A stretch of DNA of 64,000 nucleotides from Actinomycetota bacterium (GTDB lineage Bacteria; Actinomycetota; Acidimicrobiia; Acidimicrobiales; JAJPHE01): assembly GCA_027315345.1 (NCBI GenBank), contig DAHUYE010000049.1, positions 23,249 to 87,248 of the forward strand, in the 5' to 3' direction. The notes beneath the pieces are model-generated. The model was not told the origin of the DNA. It worked only from the letters and a program-made list of their open reading frames with translations, and made no database searches. Made by a program: the position numbers and the translations under genes. Positions 10,118 through 19,311 of the stretch are shown in pieces; within the stretch, counting starts at the first letter, position 1; each line of letters begins with the position of its first letter.

Positions 10118-12670
10118 CTACAGGGAGGTCCCGTCCGGGTTGAGGTAGTCCCCGGAAAAGTTGCCGTCCTCCTCCAGAGCGGCGTACTCCTCCTGACTCA
10201 TCCCCACCAGGCCCTGGAACACCTCCCGGTTGTGTTCTCCCATCAGTGGGACGGGGCCCCAGCTCAGGGCCGGCCCGTCCCAGCGGAACAGGTGGGCGGG
10301 GTACTCATGCTGGCCCAGTTCGGCGCTGCCGTTGGTGCGGAACAGTTCCCGGGACCGGAAGTGGGGGTCGGTGTAGCACTCGGACTCGGTGAGCACCGGT
10401 CCGGCCGGCACGCCCTCGGCCTGGCAGCGGTGGAAGACGTCGTAATGATCGAGGCCTTCGGTCCAGGCCGCGATGCCGGCGTCGATCTCGTCATGACGGG
10501 CCCGGCGCCCCTCGGCCGTGGCCAGGTCCGCCCGGCCGGCCCAGTCGGGCTCTCCCATGGCCCGCACCAGGCCCGCCCACTCCTCGTCCGTGCCCACCGA
10601 GATGGCCACCCAGCGGTCCAGACCGTGAGCCCCGCCACCGCCCGCTCCGGCCGTTCCCTCCGGTGCATCCCGGCACCGGTAGATGCCCTGGGGAGCGCGA
10701 TCGGGGTCCCGGTTCCCGAGGCGGTCGTGGATCACTCCGGAGTCGGCCGCCTCGACCAGCTTCTCCCCGATGTGGTTGAGCATGTTCTCGCACTGGGAGA
10801 CCTCGACCAGCGAGCCGGTACCGGTGAGACGGCGCTGGCGCAGGGCGGCCAGGGTGGCCAGGGCGCCGGACATGCCGGTGGCGGTGTCCATGTGGAACCC
10901 GGCGTCGGTCTCGGACAGTTCCTCATCGGGATAGCCCCGGGTGGCGACCAGGCCGCAGAGAGCCTCGAAGTTGATGCCGAAGCCCAGGTAGCCGCGGTAG
11001 GGACCTTCCAGACCGACGGCGGGGAGCCGGACCATGACCAGCCCAGGGTTGCGCGCCGATACCGCATCCCAACCGATCCCGAGGCGGTCCATGAGATCGA
11101 CCGAGTTGTTCTCCACCAGCACGTCGCACTGCTCGGCCAGGCGCAGGAAGGCCTCCCGGCCCGACTCCTTCTGCAGGGCCAGGGTCACCGACTTCTTGCC
11201 CCGGGCGTGGGCGGTGAAGAGGGCGACCCGGTTCCAGGGCCGCTCACCGGCGTCGGCGTCGGGATAGCCCCCGAAGATCGGGCCCAGGGCCGGTACCAGC
11301 CCGGCCGGGGGTCGGGGGAACAGCCCCCGGGTGCTGGCCGGCCAGACCCAGGGGTTGTCGACCCTGATGACCTCGGCTCCCAGGTCGGCCAGCAGCATGG
11401 TGGCGTAAGGGCCGGCCCAGACCACGGTCATGTCCAGGATCCGGACGCCCTCCAGGGGCAGGCCCCTTTTTCCCGGCCGGACCGCTTGGATCGCCTCGGC
11501 TTTGGCCGCGGACCACCGGCGGGACAGTTCGATGATCTCGGCATGGTGCTGGTCCAACGTCGGGGCGGCGGAGACGGCCGGCATGTCCGGTAGGCGCAAC
11601 GGCGCTCCGGGTTGGGTGACCGGACCGGCCACGGGATGCTCTACGGGGCGGAAGAAACCCCGGCCCCGGAACTGGGGATCGCTCAGGACGTCAACCGGGG
11701 CGTTGATGGCCGTCACCGCCCAACCCTCCGCCTGCGCCTCGGCCATGGCCTCCTGGCGGGAACGGGTCACGCCCCAGGTGGTGACGGCGGCGTCGGCCAT
11801 CTCGGCCAGTTCGAGATCCACGGGGGAGGTCCCCTGGGCGTAGCGGTCGCTGAGCTCGGCATCTTCCAGGACCCGCAGCATCCGGGGCACCCACTGGGGC
11901 ATGGTCGAGGTCCAGACGTAGCCGTCCCCGGCCAGGCGGACCCCGGAGGGGTAGACGCCGATCTGGCTGCCCGGGCTGCGGGGGGCGTCCCGGCCCGTAT
12001 AGGCGTAATAGAGCAGATAGGTCATACGCCGGTCGATGGAGATCAGCTGTGACTCCACCAGGGCGAAATCCACCGCCACTCCCCCTCCGCCCGCCTCGGA
12101 CTGGAGCACCCCGGCCATGGCCGCCAGGGCGATGGCGCTGCCGGCCTGGTAGGCCCCGACCCGACCGGCCAGCTTCACCGGCTCCCGCCGGGCCAGGCCG
12201 GTGGCGGACATGGTGCCTCCCACGGCGTAGTGAACGATCTCCTCACCCCGGTACCCGGCGTAGGGGCCGGTGCGACCGAAGGAGCTGACGCTCACCACGG
12301 TCAGACCGGGGTTGGGCCCCAGGATGTCACCCGGGTCCAACCCCCATCCGGCCAGGCTGGAGGCGCCCTCGCCCTCCAACACCACATCGGCGGAGACGAG
12401 GAGGCGACGGAGGGCGGCGTCATCGTCGGCTCGCCCCGCTTCCGGCGCGAAGGAGCGCTTGTTGGTGTTGAGATGCAGGAAGGCGGCTCTCCTCTCGTGG
12501 GCCGGCCCGTCTCGACCGACCGCCGCTCCCCCCTGTCGGGTCCGGTCCCCTTCCGGGGGCTCGACCTTGACCACCTCGGCCCCGAGCAGAGCCAGGAGCT
12601 TTCCGGCGTAGGGCCCGGCGTAACCCTCGGTCAGCTCCACCACCCGCAGCCCGCTCAGGGGTGCCGTCAC
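10118..12670 (-). CDS. Tandem-domain CaiB/BaiF family III CoA-transferase
   Basis: Two CoA-transferase III N-terminal signatures in one 850-aa ORF: LSGLRVVELTEGYAGPYAGKLLALLGAEVVKVEPPEGD and LEGVRILDMTVVWAGPYATMLLADLGAEVIRVDNP. Confidence 0.9.
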   Translation of the reverse strand: MTAPLSGLRVVELTEGYAGPYAGKLLALLGAEVVKVEPPEGDRTRQGGAAVGRDGPAHERRAAFLHLNTNKRSFAPEAGRADDDAALRRLLVSADVVLEGEGASSLAGWGLDPGDILGPNPGLTVVSVSSFGRTGPYAGYRGEEIVHYAVGGTMSATGLARREPVKLAGRVGAYQAGSAIALAAMAGVLQSEAGGGGVAVDFALVESQLISIDRRMTYLLYYAYTGRDAPRSPGSQIGVYPSGVRLAGDGYVWTSTMPQWVPRMLRVLEDAELSDRYAQGTSPVDLELAEMADAAVTTWGVTRSRQEAMAEAQAEGWAVTAINAPVDVLSDPQFRGRGFFRPVEHPVAGPVTQPGAPLRLPDMPAVSAAPTLDQHHAEIIELSRRWSAAKAEAIQAVRPGKRGLPLEGVRILDMTVVWAGPYATMLLADLGAEVIRVDNPWVWPASTRGLFPRPPAGLVPALGPIFGGYPDADAGERPWNRVALFTAHARGKKSVTLALQKESGREAFLRLAEQCDVLVENNSVDLMDRLGIGWDAVSARNPGLVMVRLPAVGLEGPYRGYLGFGINFEALCGLVATRGYPDEELSETDAGFHMDTATGMSGALATLAALRQRRLTGTGSLVEVSQCENMLNHIGEKLVEAADSGVIHDRLGNRDPDRAPQGIYRCRDAPEGTAGAGGGGAHGLDRWVAISVGTDEEWAGLVRAMGEPDWAGRADLATAEGRRARHDEIDAGIAAWTEGLDHYDVFHRCQAEGVPAGPVLTESECYTDPHFRSRELFRTNGSAELGQHEYPAHLFRWDGPALSWGPVPLMGEHNREVFQGLVGMSQEEYAALEEDGNFSGDYLNPDGTSL

Positions 12671-12737
12671 CGGGACACCGTCGCGCCCTCCGCCCAGAGT
12701 CGCAAACCCGCCGTAGCTTCCGAGTTACGGGCTCGGC

Positions 12738-13484
12738 TCAGGCGGCCGCCCCGGCCCTGAAGCCCGAGGTCCAATGGCGCCCCCCGTCGTCTCCGACCAC
12801 CAGCGCCTCGTATCCATCGATGGCCTCGACCATCTCCAGGCCGGCCTCGGCTCCGGCCACCGCCGCTGCCGTGGCCAGGGCGTCGGCCAACCAAAGACGG
12901 GGGCCGACCACGGTGGCGGCCCGCACGCCGGCGGCCGGGAGGCCCGAAGCCGGACTTATCAAGTGAGGACCGCGCTGGTAGGTGCCCGAGGTGGCCACCG
13001 CCGGCCAGCCCTCCACCACCAGAGCGATCCGGCTGACATCGAAGGGGTCCTCCAGCCCGACCCGCCAGGCCCTCTCCGGGGAGGGCCGGCCGAAACAGGC
13101 GATATCCCCGGCCCCGTTGACCATGGCCGCCTCCGCCCCGGCCCGGCGCAGGAGGTCGGCCGCCTGCTCCGTGGCCCAGCCCTTGACCAGGCCGGTGGGG
13201 TCGTAGCCTCCCGGCAGGCGCCAGGGGTCGAACCATCCACCGGTGACTCGGAGGGCTTCCAGACACAGCCGGTTGACCTCCTGAATCGGACCGGGGGCGC
13301 TGTCGATACCCGCCTCGCCCCGGCGGATGCGGCTTATCCAGCTGTCCTTGATCCAGGTACTGAAGTCCCGGTCCACCTGATGCAGGAAGTCACAGGCGGC
13401 CTGGGTGGCCGCGGCGTCCCCGCCCTTGACGGTGAAGGAGAAGACGGTTCCCATCACCTCCTCGGCCCGGCGCTCAACGGTCAT
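12738..13484 (-). CDS. apbE: FAD:protein FMN transferase (ApbE family)
   Basis: MGTVFSFTV, DRDFSTWIKDSWISRIR, VKGWATEQAADLLRRAGAEAAMVNGAGDI, HLISPASG. Confidence 0.88.
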   Translation of the reverse strand: MTVERRAEEVMGTVFSFTVKGGDAAATQAACDFLHQVDRDFSTWIKDSWISRIRRGEAGIDSAPGPIQEVNRLCLEALRVTGGWFDPWRLPGGYDPTGLVKGWATEQAADLLRRAGAEAAMVNGAGDIACFGRPSPERAWRVGLEDPFDVSRIALVVEGWPAVATSGTYQRGPHLISPASGLPAAGVRAATVVGPRLWLADALATAAAVAGAEAGLEMVEAIDGYEALVVGDDGGRHWTSGFRAGAAA

Positions 13485-13515
13485 CAGGATCTGACATCCC
13501 CCTCATTGACTACCT

Positions 13516-13977
13516 CTAGGCCCCCTGGGCTTGGGCGGTCAGCAGCTTGTCCACGATCCGGCCCAACTCGGCCAACTCGGTGTCGTTGAGAGCGGAAAAC
13601 CACGTCGGCGGCTGGTCCAGCACCTTGCGCACCTGTACGTAGGTCTGCTCCCCCAACGGGGTCAGGGCCACCACCTTCACCCGGCGGTCGGCGGGGTGGA
13701 CCCGGCGTTCCCCCAGGCCGGCCCCCTCCAGGCCGTCCACCAGTGAAGTCACATAGGAGGGGTCGCAGCGGAAGCGGTCGGCCAACTCCTTCATGGCCAG
13801 GGGCTCGCCTTCCCCCACGGCCAGGAGGGCCTTGAGTACGGCCGGGGTCACCCCCGCCGATTCGGCCGCGTCGTAGTGGCGGCGCTGTCCTTCGCGCTCG
13901 ACCACCAGCTTGTAGACGGCCCGCCAGGCCGCCTGTGTCCGACCCCCCGGATCGGTGTCACCAATGTCACTTGACAT
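13516..13977 (-). CDS. MarR family transcriptional regulator
   Basis: Winged-helix pattern LAVGEGEPLAMKELADRFRCDPSYVTSLVDGLEGAGLGERRVHPADRRVKVVALTPLGE. Confidence 0.92.
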   Translation of the reverse strand: MSSDIGDTDPGGRTQAAWRAVYKLVVEREGQRRHYDAAESAGVTPAVLKALLAVGEGEPLAMKELADRFRCDPSYVTSLVDGLEGAGLGERRVHPADRRVKVVALTPLGEQTYVQVRKVLDQPPTWFSALNDTELAELGRIVDKLLTAQAQGA

Positions 13978-14026
13978 TACTCGACCTTTGAGTATGGTTA
14001 ACCAAGTCGTTGAGTGTTATCAACGA
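13963..14026. promoter_or_regulatory. Divergent promoter region with candidate MarR operators
   Basis: Inverted repeats AATGTCA-CT-TGACATT (13963-13978) and TCGTTGA-GTGTTA-TCAACGA (14007-14026) between marR-like and MFS genes. Confidence 0.6.
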
Positions 14027-14046
14027 TTGATAGGAGTGTAGATCTT

Positions 14047-15573
14047 GTGACAACCCTTAACAACCCCCTCTCGGCCCCGGCTGCCACCGGTCGCCCGGTC
14101 CGGCCCGGGCTGGCCCTGGTGCTCATCAGCGCCGTCCAGTTGATGGTGATCCTCGACGGCACCATCGTCAACGTGGCCCTGCCCTCCATCCAGCGGGCCC
14201 TCCACTTCTCCGCCGCCGGCCTGGAATGGGTGGTGGCCGCCTACGCCCTGACCTTCGGGGGACTGCTCCTGCTCGGGGGCCGCAGCGGTGACCTGTTCGG
14301 GAGGCGGAGGATGTTCACCATAGGGGTGGGCATCTTCGCCCTCGCCTCCCTCCTCGGGGGCCTGGCCCCGAACTCGGCCCTGCTCATCGTGGCCCGCATG
14401 CTCCAGGGCGTCGGCGGGGCCATTGCGTCGCCCACCGCCCTGGCCCTGATCCAGAACACTTTTCCGGAGGGCCGGGAGCGGGCCCGGGCCATGGGTGTGT
14501 ACGCGGCCATGTCCGGCGCCGGGGGCTCCCTCGGCCTGCTGCTCGGCGGCGTTCTGACCGATCTCGTCTCCTGGCGCTGGGTCATGTTCGTCAACGTGCC
14601 CATCGGCGTCCTGGTGGCCCTGGCCGCCCCCCGCTTCCTACCTGAGAACGAGACCCGGCCCGGGCGCCTCGATCTCCCCGGCGCCGTATCCGTGACGGCC
14701 GGGATGACCGCGGTCGTCTACGGCTTCACCCGGGCGGCCACGGCCGGGTGGTCGGACCCGCTGACCATGGCCAGCCTGGGCCTCGGCCTGGTCCTTCTCG
14801 GCGTCTTCCTGCGCATCGAGGCCACCAGCCCCCATGCCCTCATGCCGCTGCGCATCCTGGCCGACCGCACCCGTTCCGGCGCCTACCTGGTCATGCTGGG
14901 CCTGGCCGCCGGGATGTTCGGGGCCTTCTTCTTCCTGAGCCAGTACGTCCAGGACGTCCTCGGCTACAGCCCCCTCAAGGCCGGCTTCGCCTTTCTCCCC
15001 ATGACGGTCGGCATCGGCGTGACCGCCAACGTGCTGGCCCGCACCGTCGGGCGGATCGGCACCCGACGGCCCATGATCATCGGGCCGGCCCTGGGCGCCG
15101 CCGGGCTGTTCTGGCTCTCCTTCGCCCGGGTGGGCTCGGGCTACCTGTCCATCCTGGGACCGGTCGTGCTCATCGCCCTGGGCATGGGCACCACCTTCCT
15201 GCCCCTGACCCTGACCGTCATGTCCAAGGTGGAGCGCAGCGAGGCCGGCCTGGCCTCGGCACTCCTAAACGCGGCGCAGCAGATCGGCGGTTCCCTCGGG
15301 CTGTCGGTGGTGGTGACGGTGGCCGCCAGCGTCACCGCCGCCCGGCGGGTGGTCCTGACCCACGCCGCCGGCGCCCTGGCCGGACAGCCAGGGGTGGCCC
15401 GGGGCATCGCCCATCAGGCCGTCACCAGCGGTTACGACGCCGGCTTCCGGGTGGCTTCGGTCATCGCCTTGGCCGCCTTCCTGGTGGCGGCCCTGGTGAT
15501 CCGGGACCGTCGTTCTTCAGTGGAGCCCGATGAGTTGGAGCAGGCCGAGGTCGAGTTCGACTTCGCCGCCTGA
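14047..15573 (+). CDS. MFS transporter, DHA2 (EmrB/QacA) family drug exporter
   Basis: GTG at 14047 with upstream AGGAG; 14-TM pattern, LDGTIVNVALPSIQRAL, GGRSGDLFGRRRMF motif. Confidence 0.9.
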   Translation: MTTLNNPLSAPAATGRPVRPGLALVLISAVQLMVILDGTIVNVALPSIQRALHFSAAGLEWVVAAYALTFGGLLLLGGRSGDLFGRRRMFTIGVGIFALASLLGGLAPNSALLIVARMLQGVGGAIASPTALALIQNTFPEGRERARAMGVYAAMSGAGGSLGLLLGGVLTDLVSWRWVMFVNVPIGVLVALAAPRFLPENETRPGRLDLPGAVSVTAGMTAVVYGFTRAATAGWSDPLTMASLGLGLVLLGVFLRIEATSPHALMPLRILADRTRSGAYLVMLGLAAGMFGAFFFLSQYVQDVLGYSPLKAGFAFLPMTVGIGVTANVLARTVGRIGTRRPMIIGPALGAAGLFWLSFARVGSGYLSILGPVVLIALGMGTTFLPLTLTVMSKVERSEAGLASALLNAAQQIGGSLGLSVVVTVAASVTAARRVVLTHAAGALAGQPGVARGIAHQAVTSGYDAGFRVASVIALAAFLVAALVIRDRRSSVEPDELEQAEVEFDFAA

Positions 15574-15577
15574 GCCG

Positions 15578-15601
15578 GCGGGCGGGCGGGCGGGCGGTGG
15601 G
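15578..15601 (+). other. Candidate G-quadruplex motif between convergent genes
   Basis: GGCGGGCGGGCGGGCGGGCGGTGGG immediately after the MFS stop codon. Confidence 0.55.
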
Positions 15602-15609
15602 TATTGGTC

Positions 15610-16440
15610 CTAGGCGTCTCGGTGGCTCAGCACCCAGGCGCCCAGGGCCACCGCCGCCGCCGCCCACAGGCAGAACACGGCGAAGCCCGTCCAGGCCGCC
15701 AGGGTGGACGGGTCGCGCAAGACGGCGAAGACATTCCCCCCCGCCTCACTCGGTAGATACGGAACGATCCACTGCTGCCAGGACGAAGGCAGGGCGCGGG
15801 CCAGTCCCGGGAGCACCAGCAGGAGCCCGAAGAGGGTGGCGATGCCTCCGGCCGTGTTACGGATGGCGAAGCCCAGTCCGGCCGCGAAAATCCCCACCAC
15901 GGTGAGATAGAGGGCGACTCCGATCACACACCGCAGGGCATCGGGAGCAGACAGGGACACTCCGTGGGTGCCCAGCAGAGCCTGGCCGCCCAGGAATGAG
16001 GCGAAGGCCGCCACCAGGGCCGCCCCGAAGGTCACCACCGCGTAAACGCCCAGCTTGGCCCACAGCACGGGCAGCCGCTTGGGCACGGCGCCCAGGGTGG
16101 AGCGGATCATCCCGGTGCCGTATTCCCCGGTGACGGTGAGGACGCCCAGGACGCCGATGGCCAGTTGGGCCAGGAAGGCACCGGTGAGGCTCCGGTTGAC
16201 CGGGTCGAAGGTCAGCCGTTCGATGGGATCCATATGCGTCCAGCGGTTGTTGGTGGCCCAGGAGATGAGCAGCCCGATCCCGACCATCCCAGCCACTCCG
16301 GCGCCCAGGGTGATCCAGGAGGAGCGCAGGGTTCGGAACTTGATCCACTCGGATCGGATGACACGGGCCTGGGTGACACGGACGCGGGTCGGAGCCGGCT
16401 GGGGGGCCGAGACGGGGACGGAGGTGACGGCGGCGGTCAT
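15610..16440 (-). CDS. ABC transporter permease (ABC-2 type)
   Basis: RVIRSEWIKFRTLRSSWITL N-terminus, 6 TM pattern; adjacent ATPase with 4-bp overlap. Confidence 0.85.
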   Translation of the reverse strand: MTAAVTSVPVSAPQPAPTRVRVTQARVIRSEWIKFRTLRSSWITLGAGVAGMVGIGLLISWATNNRWTHMDPIERLTFDPVNRSLTGAFLAQLAIGVLGVLTVTGEYGTGMIRSTLGAVPKRLPVLWAKLGVYAVVTFGAALVAAFASFLGGQALLGTHGVSLSAPDALRCVIGVALYLTVVGIFAAGLGFAIRNTAGGIATLFGLLLVLPGLARALPSSWQQWIVPYLPSEAGGNVFAVLRDPSTLAAWTGFAVFCLWAAAAVALGAWVLSHRDA

Positions 16441-17387
16441 ACCCGGCTCCGATCCCGGGTCGGGCCGCCGGTCGAGGTGGCGGTGGCGTGGAACTCGACG
16501 TCGTCCGCGGTCATCTCCATGAAGGCCTCCTCCAGCGAGGCCTGCTGGGGCACCAGTTCATGCAGGACGATCCGCTCGGCCAGGGCGATCTCCCCGATGC
16601 GGGCCGAGGCCAGACCCTCCACCTCCAGAAGATCCGGGCCCGCCGTGGTCACCTTCACGTCCGGGCCGGCCAGGGCCGTCTGCAGCCGGGCCGCATCCGG
16701 GGTGCGCACCGTGACCCGGTTGGACGAGGCTGAGCGGATGATCTCGGCGGTCGGACTGTCGGCCAGCAGGCGGCCCCGGCCGATCACGATGACATGGTCG
16801 GCGGTCACCGCCATCTCGCTCATCAGATGGGAGGAGACGAAGACGGTGCAGCCCTGGGCGGCCTTGTACTTGAGCAGGTCCCGGACCCAGCGCACCCCCT
16901 CGGGGTCCAGGCCGTTGACCGGCTCGTCCAGCACCAGCACGGACGGCTCGCCCAGGAGGGCGGAAGCGATCCCCAGGCGCTGGCCCATGCCCAGGGAGAA
17001 TCCCCCGGCCCGCTTGGTGGCCACGTCGGTCAGGCCGACCAGATCGATCATCTCGTCCACCCTGGAGGTGGGGATGCCATGGGTGGCGGCCAGGACGCGC
17101 AGGTGGTTCCGGGCCGTGCGGGAGGTGTGGACGGCCTTGGCCTCCAGGAGGGCGCCGACCTGGCGGAGGGGGTCAGGGTGTTCGGCGTAGGGGCGGCCGT
17201 TGACCGTGACCCGTCCGGCGGTGGGCCGATCCAGGCCGATGATCATCCGCATGGTGGTCGACTTACCGGCCCCGTTGGGCCCGAGGAAGCCGGTGACCAT
17301 ACCGGGCCGCACGTCGAAGCTGAGCGAGTCGACCGCCAGTTTGGGCCCGAAGCGCTTGGTGAGTTCTCTGATCTCGATCACGGGCAA
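16437..17387 (-). CDS. ABC transporter ATP-binding protein (ABC-2 exporter type)
   Basis: GPNGAGKSTTMRMIIGLDRPTAG, LSLGMGQRLGIASALLGEPSVLVLDEPVNGLDP. Confidence 0.92.
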   Translation of the reverse strand: MPVIEIRELTKRFGPKLAVDSLSFDVRPGMVTGFLGPNGAGKSTTMRMIIGLDRPTAGRVTVNGRPYAEHPDPLRQVGALLEAKAVHTSRTARNHLRVLAATHGIPTSRVDEMIDLVGLTDVATKRAGGFSLGMGQRLGIASALLGEPSVLVLDEPVNGLDPEGVRWVRDLLKYKAAQGCTVFVSSHLMSEMAVTADHVIVIGRGRLLADSPTAEIIRSASSNRVTVRTPDAARLQTALAGPDVKVTTAGPDLLEVEGLASARIGEIALAERIVLHELVPQQASLEEAFMEMTADDVEFHATATSTGGPTRDRSRV

Positions 17388-17566
17388 CCCGCTTTCCTAA
17401 CTACAACTCCCGACAGCCTACGAGGGCCGGGGACGCCAGAGTCTGCGGCTGCGGACAGACCGCCGGGGCCGGCGCCGACCGTGCCGGCACATGACTTTGA
17501 ACACCCGGCGGTTTTTTATTACAGAGTGGTTAAGGAACGAACGGTTTTTATCGGGGGAGGCCGGCC

Positions 17567-18340
17567 TTGAGCGACGCTTCAGAGGGTCCCGGCTGGTGGA
17601 TGGCCTCGGACGGTAAGTGGTATCCGCCCCACCTCCATCCCCACCTACCTCCGCCCCCGCCCGGCCCGGCCGGCGCCGTCCCAACCGCTCCACCCCCCGA
17701 GGGCGAGCCCCTGGCTGCGCCTCCACCCCGGACCGGCTACCCGCCCGGTTACGGGCCCCCGCCCGGTTACTGGCCCCCGCCCACCTACTGGCCCCCTCCC
17801 ACGCCGTTGCCGATGGGCTGGAGCGGGCCCCGTGCCTCCACCGAACCGATCGACCCCGTCATCCACCAACCCCTGGCGCCGTGGTGGAAGCGGCTGGTGG
17901 CCTTCATGATCGACGGGCTGATGCTCGGCCTCGGCCTGTCCATCCTGAGCGCTATCGCCGGCGCCGCCCTCGGCCGCGGCGCCTCCTCCTCGGGGTACAC
18001 CAGTGGCACCCCGATCTCGCCCGGAGCCCTGGTGGGCGCCTTGGTAGTCCTCTTCTTCCTGGCCTCCGTGCCCCTGTCCTTCTATTACGGCTTCACCAAC
18101 GGCTCCAAACGGGGCCAGTCGGTGGGCAAGATGGCCGTGGGGATAGCCGTGCGGGATGCGCGCACGGGCCAGCCCATCGGCTTCTGGCGGGCCTTCGGCC
18201 GCTACTGGATCACAGTCGTCTTCGGCGTTGGCCTCTATATCCCTTACGTGCTCGACTCGCTCAGCCCGCTCTGGGACCGCCGCCGGCAGTCCTGGCACGA
18301 CAAAGTGGCCCGCTCCGTGGTCATCGACCTCCGGCCCTAA
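17567..18340 (+). CDS. RDD family membrane protein with N-terminal WW-like/DUF2510-like motif and Pro-rich linker
   Basis: TTG start after GGGGGAGG; GPGWWMASDGKWYPP, then PWWKRLVAFMIDGLMLGL...GKMAVGIAVRDARTGQPIGFWRAFGRY. Confidence 0.85.
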   Translation: MSDASEGPGWWMASDGKWYPPHLHPHLPPPPPGPAGAVPTAPPPEGEPLAAPPPRTGYPPGYGPPPGYWPPPTYWPPPTPLPMGWSGPRASTEPIDPVIHQPLAPWWKRLVAFMIDGLMLGLGLSILSAIAGAALGRGASSSGYTSGTPISPGALVGALVVLFFLASVPLSFYYGFTNGSKRGQSVGKMAVGIAVRDARTGQPIGFWRAFGRYWITVVFGVGLYIPYVLDSLSPLWDRRRQSWHDKVARSVVIDLRP

Positions 18341-18349
18341 CCGGTTTCG

Positions 18350-19276
18350 GTGAGTTCGCACACCCCGTCCGGTTCCGGCGGCTCGGCCGGCGCCGGCGCC
18401 GCGGCCAGCGCCCGGCCGGGTTGGTATCCCGACCCGTGGCGGGTGGCGCCGCACCGTTGGTGGGACGGCGGGGGGTGGACGCCCATCCTGCGGGGTCCCT
18501 ACGGGGAAGCCTGGCCGGCCGTCACCTACCCGGCCGGGCCGATCCCCCGACCCCCGTTCCAACCCAAGGGGCCCGGCATCCAGGGCGGCGGCGTGGCGGC
18601 GGTGGGAGCGGCCATCGGTTACGCGCTGAGTAGCACAGTGGCGGTCAGCTTCGCCGTGGCGTCTTCGGGGCGGGCGGACCTGAGCGACCCGTGGCTGCTG
18701 TTGACCAGTCAGACGGCGCTGTGGATCGGATTCGTCGGGGCCGTGGTGGTGGCGTCACGAAAGAACGGAAGCTCGAGTCTGGCCGCCGACTACGGCCTGT
18801 CCTGGCCCCGGCTGTCCGACCTGGGTCTCGGCCTGGGCGGAGGGGCGATCGGACGCATGATCCCGACGCTGTTGGCCTTGCTGTTGGCCCTGGCCGGCGG
18901 TCTCAGCAACGCCGGAGCCCGGACGGCTCCGACCATCCTGGGCGCCCGGCCCCGGGGTGACCTGGGCTGGGCGGTGGTGGTCGTTCTGGCCGTGGTCGGT
19001 GCGCCGCTGGTGGAAGAACTGCTGTTCCGCGGACTGATCCAGGGCGCCTTCACCCGGCGGACCGGCGCCGTACCGGCCATCTTCATCACCGCCCTCATCT
19101 TCTCCTTCGCCCACATCTTCAACGAGGGGCCGGCGGCGCCCCTTCTGATCTTTCCTTCCGGGGTGATCCTGGGCTACCTCCGCTATCGCACCGGTCGTCT
19201 GGCCGCCGGCATGATCGCCCATGCCACCTTCAACGCCAGCCTGTTCGTGGTTCTGCTCATCCCGGTTCTGCGCTGA
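18350..19276 (+). CDS. CPBP family intramembrane metalloprotease with DUF2510-like N-terminus
   Basis: RPGWYPDPWRVAPHRWWDGGGWT; VGAPLVEELLFRGLIQGAF, FSFAHIFNEG, MIAHATFNA. Confidence 0.88.
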   Translation: MSSHTPSGSGGSAGAGAAASARPGWYPDPWRVAPHRWWDGGGWTPILRGPYGEAWPAVTYPAGPIPRPPFQPKGPGIQGGGVAAVGAAIGYALSSTVAVSFAVASSGRADLSDPWLLLTSQTALWIGFVGAVVVASRKNGSSSLAADYGLSWPRLSDLGLGLGGGAIGRMIPTLLALLLALAGGLSNAGARTAPTILGARPRGDLGWAVVVVLAVVGAPLVEELLFRGLIQGAFTRRTGAVPAIFITALIFSFAHIFNEGPAAPLLIFPSGVILGYLRYRTGRLAAGMIAHATFNASLFVVLLIPVLR

Positions 19277-19311
19277 GTCGATCTTGCGCAAGGGGGCGTA
19301 GCGTCCAACCG

